Program-made: the position numbers and the translations under genes
Shown: piece by piece, positions 33,659 to 42,927 of the stretch
Position numbering within the stretch: position 1 is the stretch's first letter
Layout of the letters: each line of letters starts with the position of its first letter
Source: Defluviitaleaceae bacterium
GTDB taxonomy: Bacteria; Bacillota; Clostridia; Lachnospirales; WQUN01
DNA: 52,294 nucleotides
Assembly (NCBI GenBank): GCA_009787785.1
Contig: WQSR01000012.1
Coordinates: 4,201-56,494, forward strand
Direction: 5' to 3'
Notes under the pieces: model-generated
Seen by the model: only the letters and a program-made list of their open reading frames with translations
Databases searched by the model: none
Told to the model about the DNA's origin: nothing

Positions 33659-35485
33659 ATGTCTATACCCAGTGGCGGTAAAAATATGAAAAATGCATAC
33701 ACCGACGTACATAAAGCGAACCAACACATCAACCTGCTGGAGCAACGGCTGGAAGCATTGCAAGCCGATTGTGATGCGGCGGAAGCGGCAAACAAAGCCA
33801 AGACTATTTTTTTGGCAAACATGAGCCACGAAATACGCACGCCCATGAACAGTATACTGGGCTTTTCTGAGCTTGCGCTGGATTATAATATTCAAGCCAA
33901 GGCGAGGGAATATATACATAATATACGCGAAAGCGCAAATTGGTTGCTTAACATAATAAACGATTTACTGGACATATCTAAAATAGAGTCGGGCTCTGTG
34001 GAGTTGGAAAGTGTTCCCTTTAATTTGTCCGATTTATTTTTCCATTGTCAGGCAGGGCTAATCCACCGCGCCAATGATAAGGGCGTATCGCTGGTTTGCA
34101 ATGCGGAAAAAATACCCAGCAAGTTTATGCTGGGGGATTCTGCCCGTTTGCGCCAAATTTTTACCAATTTGCTTTCCAACGCCGTTAAATTTACCGCAAC
34201 GGGCAGTGTAAGTATGCTGGCAACCTTAAAGGGGATTGAAAATAACCGCGCCACCTTTTACTTTGAAGTAAAGGACACAGGCATGGGCATGACCGACGAG
34301 CAAATGGAGCGGATTTTTGAACCCTTTATGCAAGCCGACAATAGCATTTCCCGCAAGTTTGGCGGTACGGGGTTAGGGCTTACCATTACCAAAAATATTG
34401 TCAATGTAATGGGCGGCGATTTGGTTGTAAAAAGTAAAATTGGCGTAGGTACAACCTTCAGCTTTACCCTTACCTTCGATTTAATTGACGAAGCCACGGC
34501 AATTGCCATGCTTACCCAAAACGATATTATCGAAAAGCCCAATTTTAACGGCGAAATATTGGTATGCGAGGACAATGAGCTAAACCAAATCGTCATCTGC
34601 GAAAACCTTGCAAAGGTAGGGCTCACCACCGTAGTCGCCAGCAACGGCAAAGAAGGGGTACAAATTATAGAAGACCGCATCAAGGACGGCGACAAGCCCT
34701 TCGATTTAATTTTTATGGACATTTACCTGCCCATCATGGACGGGATGGAAGCCGCCAAATACATTACCAATTTAGGCGTAACCACCCCCATTGTAGCACT
34801 TACGGCAAGCGCAATACGCAAAATGCCCGAGGAATATACCCAAAGCGGTATGCGCAGCTTTGTATGCAAGCCCTTTACCACGCAGGAATTATGGAGTTGC
34901 TTGGTCAAATATTTGCCCGTACTCAGCTATTCCACCATTGCAAAGGACCAGCACTCCGCCGAAGAGCAAAAAATGCTCAAGCATTTGCGTTTAAATTTCG
35001 TTAAAGATAACCAAAATACCTTCAAGACAATCGAAGACGCCTTAAACAGCAACGATATTAAGCTCGCCCACCGCATGGCGCATACCATTAAAAGCAACGC
35101 GGGGCAAATACATGAAACCAAGCTACAGGAAACCGCCGCCGCACTGGAAGAAAAATTGGAAGGCGGTAATAATTTATTGCAAAAAGGTATGCTCACCCGC
35201 TTCCGTTTGGACTTATCGCATGTATTGGATAAGCTTGCCCCATTGCTGGACGAGGCAAACGAAGATGTATTCACCTTACTTGACGACCCGCAAGCAATTA
35301 AAGCTATACTTGATAAGTTAGAACCCCTCATCGCCAACAAAAACCCCGACTGTGAAGACATGATACCCGAGATACGCACCATCCCCGATTCTGAAATTCT
35401 GGTAAAAATGATAGAAAACTTTAAGTTTAGGCAGGCAGCGCAAGAGTTATCAAACATTAAAAAAAGGTGGGGCATTCATGAGTAA
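33659..35485 (+). CDS. Membrane-free hybrid histidine kinase (HisKA-HATPase-REC-Hpt)
   Basis: A 608-residue cytoplasmic kinase without an obvious sensor domain. The first 45 residues are a coiled coil (HINLLEQRLEALQADCDAAE). HisKA follows with His57 in NMSHEIRTPMN, and the ATPase domain with GTGLGLTITKNIV. The receiver has phosphoacceptor Asp354 (FMDIYLP) and Lys in CKPF, and the Hpt domain has His475 in AHTIKSNAG. A C-terminal module of about 65 residues (I-A-N-K-N-P-D-C-E-D-M ... F-K-F-R-Q-A) recurs in the next kinase. Its 3' end overlaps the next gene by 8 bases. The signal must come from a partner or through the coiled coil. GC is visibly lower than in lepA and hemW. Confidence 0.9.
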   Translation: MSIPSGGKNMKNAYTDVHKANQHINLLEQRLEALQADCDAAEAANKAKTIFLANMSHEIRTPMNSILGFSELALDYNIQAKAREYIHNIRESANWLLNIINDLLDISKIESGSVELESVPFNLSDLFFHCQAGLIHRANDKGVSLVCNAEKIPSKFMLGDSARLRQIFTNLLSNAVKFTATGSVSMLATLKGIENNRATFYFEVKDTGMGMTDEQMERIFEPFMQADNSISRKFGGTGLGLTITKNIVNVMGGDLVVKSKIGVGTTFSFTLTFDLIDEATAIAMLTQNDIIEKPNFNGEILVCEDNELNQIVICENLAKVGLTTVVASNGKEGVQIIEDRIKDGDKPFDLIFMDIYLPIMDGMEAAKYITNLGVTTPIVALTASAIRKMPEEYTQSGMRSFVCKPFTTQELWSCLVKYLPVLSYSTIAKDQHSAEEQKMLKHLRLNFVKDNQNTFKTIEDALNSNDIKLAHRMAHTIKSNAGQIHETKLQETAAALEEKLEGGNNLLQKGMLTRFRLDLSHVLDKLAPLLDEANEDVFTLLDDPQAIKAILDKLEPLIANKNPDCEDMIPEIRTIPDSEILVKMIENFKFRQAAQELSNIKKRWGIHE

Positions 35486-37661
35486 GCAAAAAATATTTAT
35501 CATCGACGACAGTATGATGAAGCGGGAAATGGTAAAACGCGCCATTGCGGGAGCCTACGATGTAACCACCGCTTCTTCGGGCAAGGAGGCGTTGGAAATG
35601 CTGGCGACCGAAACCCCCGACATTATCATCCTAGACGTAGAAATGCCCGAAATGGACGGCTACGAAACCTTGCAGCACATTCAAATGACCGAGTCCTTGA
35701 TAGATGTCCCCGTGGTATTCCTTACCGCACGTACCGATGCGGCGGCGGAATTATACGGCTTGTCGCTGGGCGCGATAGACTATATTACCGTTCCCTTTTC
35801 ACCCCCCTTGTTATTAAAACGGCTGGAGCTACACTTATCGCTGATTATGCAAAAACGGGAGCTAAAAAAGCTCAACGAAAATTTAACCGGGCTGGTAGAC
35901 GAGCGCACCCAAGAGCTGGCACAATCTAACGACAAGCTACGCACCGCGTTAGAAGTGGCGGAAGCCGCCAACCGTACAAAGTCCGTATTTATTGCCAACA
36001 TGAGCCACGAAACACGCACCCCGCTAAACAGCATTATCGGCTTTTCGGAGCTGTCCCAATTAGAGGACTTGCCCGACAAGGTAAAGGGGTATTTGTCAAA
36101 CATTTCCGAAAGCGCGGGCTGGTTATTAAATATTATCAACGATATACTGGACATTTCCGTTATCGAGTTGGGCAAGATTGTTTTGGTGCAATCCCCCTTC
36201 TATTTCACCGAAATATTGGATTTTTGCCGTACAAAAACCGTAGGCAGTATCGAAAATAAAAACATTACCCTTTCATGGGAGACGACCACCGTCGTAGGCA
36301 AAAAGGTGCTGGGCGACCCCGCCCGTTTGCGCCAAGCCTTAATGAATTTACTTTCCAATGCCGCCAAGTTTACCGACAGCGGCAGTATTCGCTTTTCTGC
36401 CATTACAAAGAAAGAAACGGACAAATCCGTTACCATTGCATTTAAGGTGCAGGACAGTGGTATAGGCATTAGCCCCACCCAAATTTCCCATATATACGAA
36501 CCCTTTAACCAAGAAGACAACAGCTCTACCCGCAAGTTTGGCGGTACGGGGCTTGGACTTTCCATTACCAAAACCATTGTGGAATTGATGGGTGGCAGGC
36601 TAGAGGTAGAAAGTACGCTGGATGTAGGTAGTTCCTTCGGCTTTGAAATAACCCTTGATTTAGCCATTGGCGAGAGCAAGCACTTTGTTACCGGCGATTT
36701 GGAAAAACCCAACTTCCATGGCGAGGTATTGATTTGCGAGGATAATCATTTAAACCAGCAAGTAATCTGCGACCACCTAGCGCGGGTTGGGTTAAAGACC
36801 GTTATCGCAAACAACGGCAAGGAAGGGGTAGACATCGTTTCCGACCGCGTAAAGAGCGGTAAAAAATTGTTTGACCTTATCTTTATGGACATTCAAATGC
36901 CTGTAATGGACGGGTTAAAGGCCGTGGCAAAAATTCTGGAATTTGATATAAAAACGCCCATTGTTGCCCTTACCGCCAACGTAATGCCCAGCGATTTGGA
37001 TTTATATAAGATTAGCGGTATGTCAGATGCATTGGGCAAGCCCTACACCACGCAGGAATTATGGAATTGTTTAATCCAGCACCTGCAAGTGGACAGCTAC
37101 TCCGCCTTGGACAAAGAAAAACAAAAGGCCGACGAGGAAAAATTGCTGAGCCAATTAAAAATCAATTTTGTTAAAGACTACCAAGACGCGTATAATAGCC
37201 TTATGTCATCCATTGGCAAGGGCGATATTAAATCCGCCCACCGTTTGGCGCATACGCTAAAGGGCTTGTCGGGGCAAATTGGGGAAAAGGAATTGCAAGC
37301 CGCTTCGTTAGCCGTAGAAGCAAAATTGAAAAACAATCAATACCGCATGGATGAGACGGAGCTGGCGGCCTTTAAAGAGGCACTGGATAACACGATTAAC
37401 AAATTATTGCCGTTGCTGGATGAATTTAATGCAAGGGATACCATTAAACGCACCGACAAAACGGAAATACAAGCCATTATAGCCAAGCTGGAGCCACTCC
37501 TGCTTAACCGCAACCCCGACTGCGAGGAAATGCTGGACGAGGTAAGGACCATTCCTAATGTGGAAATGCTGGTTTCGTTGATAGAACGCTTTAAATTTAA
37601 CCAAGCATTGGAAGAATTAGAGAACGTAAAAAAGACATGGGAGATGGCTACAGGTGAGTAA
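35478..37661 (+). CDS. Receiver-headed hybrid histidine kinase (REC-HisKA-HATPase-REC-Hpt)
   Basis: A 727-residue cytoplasmic kinase. The N-terminal receiver has Asp53 in ILDVEMPEMDG; its usual Lys position reads ITVPF, so Lys appears replaced. A coiled linker leads to HisKA with His177 (NMSHETRTPLN), the ATPase domain (GTGLGLSITKTIV), a second receiver with Asp471 (FMDIQMPVMDG) and an Hpt with His592 (AHTLKGLSG). The same C-terminal module as the preceding kinase follows (LLNRNPDCEEML ... FKFNQALEELENVKK). The N-terminal receiver makes it a candidate to take phosphate from the first kinase. It overlaps neighbours by 8 bases on both sides. Confidence 0.9.
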   Translation: MSKQKIFIIDDSMMKREMVKRAIAGAYDVTTASSGKEALEMLATETPDIIILDVEMPEMDGYETLQHIQMTESLIDVPVVFLTARTDAAAELYGLSLGAIDYITVPFSPPLLLKRLELHLSLIMQKRELKKLNENLTGLVDERTQELAQSNDKLRTALEVAEAANRTKSVFIANMSHETRTPLNSIIGFSELSQLEDLPDKVKGYLSNISESAGWLLNIINDILDISVIELGKIVLVQSPFYFTEILDFCRTKTVGSIENKNITLSWETTTVVGKKVLGDPARLRQALMNLLSNAAKFTDSGSIRFSAITKKETDKSVTIAFKVQDSGIGISPTQISHIYEPFNQEDNSSTRKFGGTGLGLSITKTIVELMGGRLEVESTLDVGSSFGFEITLDLAIGESKHFVTGDLEKPNFHGEVLICEDNHLNQQVICDHLARVGLKTVIANNGKEGVDIVSDRVKSGKKLFDLIFMDIQMPVMDGLKAVAKILEFDIKTPIVALTANVMPSDLDLYKISGMSDALGKPYTTQELWNCLIQHLQVDSYSALDKEKQKADEEKLLSQLKINFVKDYQDAYNSLMSSIGKGDIKSAHRLAHTLKGLSGQIGEKELQAASLAVEAKLKNNQYRMDETELAAFKEALDNTINKLLPLLDEFNARDTIKRTDKTEIQAIIAKLEPLLLNRNPDCEEMLDEVRTIPNVEMLVSLIERFKFNQALEELENVKKTWEMATGE

Positions 37662-39399
37662 AAAAAAGCATAGTATCTTAATTGTAGACGACGAGCGACT
37701 TAATATTAGCGTACTGCGCAGTATACTAAGCGCGGATTATACCGTTTACGCCGCAGGCGACGGAGAGGATGCGATAGAAACGGCAAACAAATTCCTGCCC
37801 GATGTTATTTTGCTGGACATTATTATGCCGGGCATGGACGGGTACGACGTAATTAAGACCCTCAAAAAATCAGAAAAAACAAAGAACATCCCCGTTATTT
37901 TTATTACGGGATTAGATAAAGCGGAAGCCGAAGAAAAGGGCTTAACACTAGGCGCGGCGGATTATATTGCCAAGCCCTTTGTTTCTGCCATTGTTAAGCT
38001 GCGGGTGCATAACCAAATTAAACTGATTATACAGTTCCGCCAGCAGGTTTTAATGACAAAAATTTCCCACGACTTTTTATCGGACGCGTATATAGACACC
38101 GTTTTCGCCAAAACCTTGCGCGGTGTGGGTATGTTTATGGACGTTGCGCAAATTCTCTTGTACAAATACGACAGCGATGAGGATGCGCTCATATGCCAAA
38201 GCGAATGGCTGAAACCCGAGCTGGAAAAAAAATCGAAAATCGGGACTACATTAAGGCTGGAAGGGCCTATCTTTTCTATCGTTAAAAACCTATTAGACGG
38301 CGACAGGAGCAACCTGCGGAGCGAAACGGCAGACCCAGAGGACGATAAACGGCATATTACCAAGCCCATTTTTGTAAAGGGCAAGCTACACGCATTGCTG
38401 GACATTTCTAAAGAGGACGGCGTTAAGGAATGGAGCGAAAATGAACACAACCTTTCTGTTTTGATTGCCGACATTTTTGCAGGGGTTTTTGAACGCGATG
38501 CCATGGAACGGCAATTCTCTATCGTAGAAAAAACCCCCGATTTAATTATGTCCATTTCCGAAACAGGGGTAGTAGAATACACCAACCCCGCGCTGGAAAC
38601 CGTAACGGGTTATACCAAAAGCGAGCTAATTACCAACGGCTTGGGCATCCTTTTCCAAGACGAACGCTTGGAAAAGCTTACGGAAAAATATATTCCCAAG
38701 GCCATGCAGGGCGAGTCGGTGCAATTTGAAATGAACTTCATATGCAAGGACGGCATTAAACGCATTTTGTTTGTATCTATTTTCCAACGGGATGTAAATA
38801 GCCTTGGTATGATTTTGCGCGACATGACACGCGTGCGCGAATTGGAAGAGGAGAATGAAAAAATATTCTATGACGGGCTTACAGGTATTTACAACCGCCG
38901 TTATTTTGATGAATCTGTACCCCGTATCATTGCTTCCCTGTCGCGCACCAACAGCCCCCTCACTATTATGATGATTGATATCGACTTCTTTAAAAAGTTT
39001 AACGATACCTACGGGCATATTAGCGGGGACAAATGCTTGAAAGTGGTTGCCGAGGTGCTAAGCAAAGCCGTACCCCGTGCAGACGACTTTGTGGCGCGTT
39101 ACGGCGGGGAAGAATTTGTGGTGGTATTGCCCAACACCAATGAAAATGGCGCGTGTATTGTTGCCGACCGCATTATGTCGCGCATCCGCGAAAGTAATAT
39201 TCCCCATGCGTCTAGCGATGTGGCAAAATACGTAACCTTTTCCATTGGATTTACCACAGCGATTGCCTTGCACACCCTAACGCTGGAAAATTATGTACAA
39301 AAAGCCGACGAAATGTTATACCAGTCCAAACAAAGCGGGCGCAATAAATATAGTTTTCAATCCCTAATCATGGAGGCGCAAGATGGAGAAAAAAAATAG
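37654..39399 (+). CDS. Diguanylate cyclase response regulator (REC-GAF-like-PAS-GGDEF)
   Basis: A 581-residue enzyme predicted to make c-di-GMP from two GTP. The receiver (residues 1-125) has the acidic pair in LIVDDERLN and Asp in LLDIIMPGMDG, with Lys in AKPF. A GAF-like region (about 140-285) and a PAS domain (FSIVEKTPDLIMSISETGVV) follow. The catalytic GGDEF domain has GGEEF at 484-488 and, five residues before it, R-A-D-D, an intact RxxD inhibitory site. It should be active and subject to product inhibition. Start is GTG at 37654, overlapping the kinase by 8 bases. Confidence 0.93.
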   Translation: MSKKKHSILIVDDERLNISVLRSILSADYTVYAAGDGEDAIETANKFLPDVILLDIIMPGMDGYDVIKTLKKSEKTKNIPVIFITGLDKAEAEEKGLTLGAADYIAKPFVSAIVKLRVHNQIKLIIQFRQQVLMTKISHDFLSDAYIDTVFAKTLRGVGMFMDVAQILLYKYDSDEDALICQSEWLKPELEKKSKIGTTLRLEGPIFSIVKNLLDGDRSNLRSETADPEDDKRHITKPIFVKGKLHALLDISKEDGVKEWSENEHNLSVLIADIFAGVFERDAMERQFSIVEKTPDLIMSISETGVVEYTNPALETVTGYTKSELITNGLGILFQDERLEKLTEKYIPKAMQGESVQFEMNFICKDGIKRILFVSIFQRDVNSLGMILRDMTRVRELEEENEKIFYDGLTGIYNRRYFDESVPRIIASLSRTNSPLTIMMIDIDFFKKFNDTYGHISGDKCLKVVAEVLSKAVPRADDFVARYGGEEFVVVLPNTNENGACIVADRIMSRIRESNIPHASSDVAKYVTFSIGFTTAIALHTLTLENYVQKADEMLYQSKQSGRNKYSFQSLIMEAQDGEKK

Positions 39400-40429
39400 T
39401 GTGTTAATTGTGGATGACGAACGGTCAAACATTACGGTATTGCGCAACATATTGGGGCCGTTGTACACGGTGTATGCATCCTGTGACGGGGAGGATGCGC
39501 TGGAAACCGCCGAGGAATTTGTCCCCGACATTATTTTGTTGGACATCATCATGCCGGAAATGGATGGCTTTGATGTATTACAAAAATTAAAAAGCACCGA
39601 CAAAACAAAAGAAATTATCGTCGTATTTATCACAGGCTTAGACAATGTGGAAGCCGAAGAGCGCGGTTTGTCCATGGGCGCATCGGACTTTATCTCGAAG
39701 CCCTTTAACCCCACCATTGTAAAATTGCGGGTAGAAATGCAACTGCGCTTGCTTAACGCGGCGCGTTCCTTACAGACACAGGCAAATACGCTACAAGAGC
39801 GTACCGACCATCTGATTCGTGTACAGCATAGTGCGGCGCATGTGCTATCCAGCCTTGTGGAAAAACGGGACAAAATCACGGGCTTGCATATAGACCAAAC
39901 CTCAAAATATATGGAAATTCTTATCAACGCCATGAAAGCAAGCCCCCGATTTAAAGACGAGGTAAAGGATTGGGACATTGAAACCGTGGTAACGGCATCC
40001 CGCTTGCATGACATTGGCAAAATTTCCGTTTCCGACTTAATTTTAAATAAACCCGGCAAATTTACCCCCGAGGAATACGAAGAAATGAAAAAACATTCCA
40101 TACAGGGCGAAAGCATTATAGACGACGTTATCGCAAACTCGGGCAAGGAAGCCATCTTTGATAACGCAAAATTATTTGCGGGCAGCCACCACGAGCGGTG
40201 GGACGGCAAAGGCTACCCACGCAATTTAAAGGAAAAGGAAATCCCCTTCCATGGGCGCGTAATGGCTATCGCCGACGTGTACGATGCGCTGGTTTCCACC
40301 CGTCCTTACAAGGAAGCCCTGCCCCACGAAAAAGCGGTGGAAATTATTACGGAAGAAAAAGGCAAGCAATTTGACCCCGATATTGTTGATTTATTCCTAA
40401 GCGTAGCGGAAGAGTTTAAGCAGGTGTAG
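39383..40429 (+). CDS. HD-GYP c-di-GMP phosphodiesterase response regulator
   Basis: A 348-residue protein with an N-terminal receiver (LIVDDERSN, phosphoacceptor Asp in LLDIIMPEMDG, Lys in SKPF) and a C-terminal HD-GYP domain. The domain shows H209-D210 in LHDIGKISVSD, HSIQGESII, and SHHERWDGKGYPRNL, the full HD plus GYP signature. It should open and hydrolyse c-di-GMP. Its receiver closely resembles that of the cyclase before it, pointing to duplication or a shared phosphodonor. It overlaps the cyclase gene by 17 bases, so maker and breaker are produced together. Confidence 0.94.
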   Translation: MEKKNSVLIVDDERSNITVLRNILGPLYTVYASCDGEDALETAEEFVPDIILLDIIMPEMDGFDVLQKLKSTDKTKEIIVVFITGLDNVEAEERGLSMGASDFISKPFNPTIVKLRVEMQLRLLNAARSLQTQANTLQERTDHLIRVQHSAAHVLSSLVEKRDKITGLHIDQTSKYMEILINAMKASPRFKDEVKDWDIETVVTASRLHDIGKISVSDLILNKPGKFTPEEYEEMKKHSIQGESIIDDVIANSGKEAIFDNAKLFAGSHHERWDGKGYPRNLKEKEIPFHGRVMAIADVYDALVSTRPYKEALPHEKAVEIITEEKGKQFDPDIVDLFLSVAEEFKQV

Positions 40430-40494
40430 CAAGCAACGCGCACCTGATTTACAAGTATGCCGAAGGGGATGGGATGAAAATTGCCTAGCTTGTT

Positions 40495-41673
40495 ATGATT
40501 TACATCCACATTCCCTTCTGCCGGAGCAAGTGTGCCTATTGTGATTTTTTGTCCTTCGCGGATAAAGCAGACAATGCGACCAGAGAAGTTTTAATGGCCG
40601 ACTACACCCAAGCCCTCCTGGCCGAGCTGGAGGCCGCCCGGAGGGGGGACATGGGCGGTTGCGTCATTGACACGGTATATATAGGAGGGGGTACGCCCAC
40701 GGCGTTGCCCGCCTCTTTTTTGTGCGAAATTATTGCCGGAGCGAGGCGGTTTCGCCTTGCCCCCGGCGCGGAAATCACCGTGGAAATGAACCCCGGTAAT
40801 ATTTCAACCGGTAGCAATCCGTTGCCGGTTGCCGCGCTGAAGGCCGTCGGAGTGAACCGGCTCTCCATCGGATTACAGGCATGGCAGGACTTTTTGCTTG
40901 CCCGCATACAAAGGGCCCACACCGCCGGGGATTTTATGCAGACCTTTCGGGCGGCGCGGGACGCGGGGTTTGACAATATCAACGTGGATTTGATGTTCTC
41001 TTTGCCGGGGCAGACCATGGATATGTGGCGGGAGAGCCTCGAAGGGCTCATCGCGTTGCGGCCGGAGCATATTTCGGCCTATAGCCTGACCCCCGCCCAG
41101 GGTACGCCCCTGTGGGATTGGTTGGAGGCGGGGGCGGTCACATTGCCCGATGATGAGGCCGACCGCGCTATGTACCGGGACGCCAACGCGCTACTGGAGC
41201 GGGCGGGCTACAGGCGGTACGAAATCTCGAACTATGCCCTGCCCGGTCGGGAGAGCCGCCACAATGTGAATACCTGGAAACGCCGCCCCTATCGCGGCTT
41301 CGGCCTGGGGGCGCATTCCTTTGAGGGGAGCGCGGAAGGCGGCGGTACCCGCTGGCACAATACGGAGGATATGGGGAAATATTTGCACGCGTGGAAGCAT
41401 AAACTGGAGGGCGGGTGCCGCGAGGATATTACCCCCCTCACCCCCGCCGAGGCCATGGCCGAGACCCTCATACTGGGGCTACGCCTGACCCGGGGCGTGG
41501 ACGAAGAAGAATTTCGCGCCGCCTTCGGCAAAAATATCCGTGACTGCTACGGCGCGCAGGTGCAAAAGCACATCGCCGGCGGCTTGCTTGCCCGGGAAAA
41601 GAACCGCCTCTTCCTCACGCCCCTGGGTACGGACTTGGCCAACCAGGTATTTATGGCCTTTATAGCCGAATAA
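40495..41673 (+). CDS. hemW: HemW-like radical SAM protein (heme chaperone)
   Basis: A 392-residue radical SAM protein. The start MIYIHIPFCRSKCAYCDFLS has the C-x3-C-x2-C cluster motif plus the extra following residues of the HemN/HemW group. IGGGTPTALP, VEMNPGNI and VNRLSIGLQAW are later radical SAM blocks, and HNVNTWKRRPYRGFGLGAHS lies in the HemW C-terminal region. HemW proteins bind and deliver heme rather than oxidise coproporphyrinogen. In many Clostridia hemW lies directly after lepA; here the signalling cluster lies between them, which hints at insertion. The ribosome site is weak. Confidence 0.9.
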   Translation: MIYIHIPFCRSKCAYCDFLSFADKADNATREVLMADYTQALLAELEAARRGDMGGCVIDTVYIGGGTPTALPASFLCEIIAGARRFRLAPGAEITVEMNPGNISTGSNPLPVAALKAVGVNRLSIGLQAWQDFLLARIQRAHTAGDFMQTFRAARDAGFDNINVDLMFSLPGQTMDMWRESLEGLIALRPEHISAYSLTPAQGTPLWDWLEAGAVTLPDDEADRAMYRDANALLERAGYRRYEISNYALPGRESRHNVNTWKRRPYRGFGLGAHSFEGSAEGGGTRWHNTEDMGKYLHAWKHKLEGGCREDITPLTPAEAMAETLILGLRLTRGVDEEEFRAAFGKNIRDCYGAQVQKHIAGGLLAREKNRLFLTPLGTDLANQVFMAFIAE

Positions 41674-41707
41674 AAATTTATTTTTCGCCTCATTTCGTGG
41701 ATAACCC

Positions 41708-41736
41708 TTGTAAACCCCTTTTTTGTGTGTTATGTT
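41708..41736 (+). promoter_or_regulatory. Promoter of the FIST operon
   Basis: TTGTAA, 17 bases, TATGTT, ending 42 bases before the ATG at 41779. Moderate consensus match at ideal spacing. Confidence 0.45.
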
Positions 41737-41778
41737 AGTGTGGCATCCGACTTTTTTGGTATTGGGGGAGCGGGTTTC

Positions 41779-42927
41779 ATGGTGGAAATGTTCACGGCGC
41801 GGACATCAGAGGTGGATACTTTTGACGAAGCCATAGCCGAGATAGAAAGTCAGATTGATTTTTCATCGTTGAAGAAGTATTCCGGGGGCATTATCTTCTG
41901 TTGTATGGAGTTTCTTGAAAGTGGCATGGTACAGGCATTGTGTGAGACGTTGCCCTTTGACGTAATCGGCATGACCTCCATGGGAACCGCGGATTTGCAG
42001 GGCTACGGATTCTTTGACTTGACGCTGACCGTGCTCACCAGCGACGAAGTGCGCTTTAAGGCGGGCATGGTGCATGATATCAACAGCAGTAACCACAGGG
42101 ATAAAATAGAAGAATTGTATAAGGGCATAAGCGCGGATGGGGAGCCCTCCCTCATCTTTGTGTTTATGCCCTTTGTCAAGGATGTGGCGGGGTACGAATT
42201 GCTTGACGCGGCGGACAAGGCTTGCAACGGCGCGGAGCTTTGGGGTGCCCTTCCCACCAGTATAGATGTGATTCAAAGCCGGCTGGGCGTGATGTGCAAC
42301 GGAGTCGCCCACGAGTCCTCCATGGCCATGCTGAGCCTGTGCGGGCCCGTAACCCCCCGGTACGTCGTTGCCAATTTGCCCGAGAACATAATTTCCAACA
42401 CCCGGGGCATCATAACCAAAAGCGACGGGGCGGTTCTTATGGAAGTCAACGATATGTCGGCCATGGAATACTTCAAGCACCTGAATGTAGAGGTAACTAC
42501 GGAGAACCTGCGGGCAACGCCCTTGCTGATATACCGGGAGGGTACGCAAAAGCCCGTGGCCCTTGCCATTTTCGAGGTGACGGAGGACGGCGCGTTTCTG
42601 ATGGGGGGCGAGATACCCCAGGGCGCGGCGGTATCCGTGGGCGGTATCGACGCCACCACCATTATCGAGTCCTGCCGGGAAGGGCTGGCGGAATTGCTGG
42701 CCATGGAAAACCGTAACGCCACCGTGATATTACCCTGCGTATCCCGGGGTGTGATGATGATACCCGACCAGGAAGGCGAAATGCGCCTGATATACGAAAC
42801 GCTAAAAGAAAGCGGTCTGCCCTACGCCATGGGCTATTCCGGCGGGGAAGCCTGCCCCATGAAGGACGCGGAAGGGAAAATGCACAACCGGTTCCATAAT
42901 TATACCTTCTGCGCGTGTGTGCTGTAA
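41779..42927 (+). CDS. FIST-domain sensory protein
   Basis: A 382-residue cytoplasmic protein with FIST_N (about residues 10-210; GGIIFCCMEFLESGM, DVIGMTSMGTADLQGYG) and FIST_C (about 225-370; ending FHNYTFCACVL). FIST domains are thought to bind small ligands such as amino acids, and NO-binding FIST proteins (NosP) carry heme. The Cys-rich segments here (FCCM, FCACVL) are notable. I start at the ATG at 41779, preceded by GGGGGAG 8 nt upstream; a TTG or GTG further left lacks a site. The TAA overlaps the next ATG (TAATG), so FIST protein and kinase are made together, which suggests sensor and effector. Confidence 0.82.
   Translation: MVEMFTARTSEVDTFDEAIAEIESQIDFSSLKKYSGGIIFCCMEFLESGMVQALCETLPFDVIGMTSMGTADLQGYGFFDLTLTVLTSDEVRFKAGMVHDINSSNHRDKIEELYKGISADGEPSLIFVFMPFVKDVAGYELLDAADKACNGAELWGALPTSIDVIQSRLGVMCNGVAHESSMAMLSLCGPVTPRYVVANLPENIISNTRGIITKSDGAVLMEVNDMSAMEYFKHLNVEVTTENLRATPLLIYREGTQKPVALAIFEVTEDGAFLMGGEIPQGAAVSVGGIDATTIIESCREGLAELLAMENRNATVILPCVSRGVMMIPDQEGEMRLIYETLKESGLPYAMGYSGGEACPMKDAEGKMHNRFHNYTFCACVL

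Noticed and set aside
33659..40429. Nucleotide-based anti-phage signalling (CBASS-like) reading of the cyclic nucleotide cluster
   Set aside because: The cyclase is a GGDEF protein with a receiver and I-site, the partner is an HD-GYP phosphodiesterase, and there is no CD-NTase or effector.
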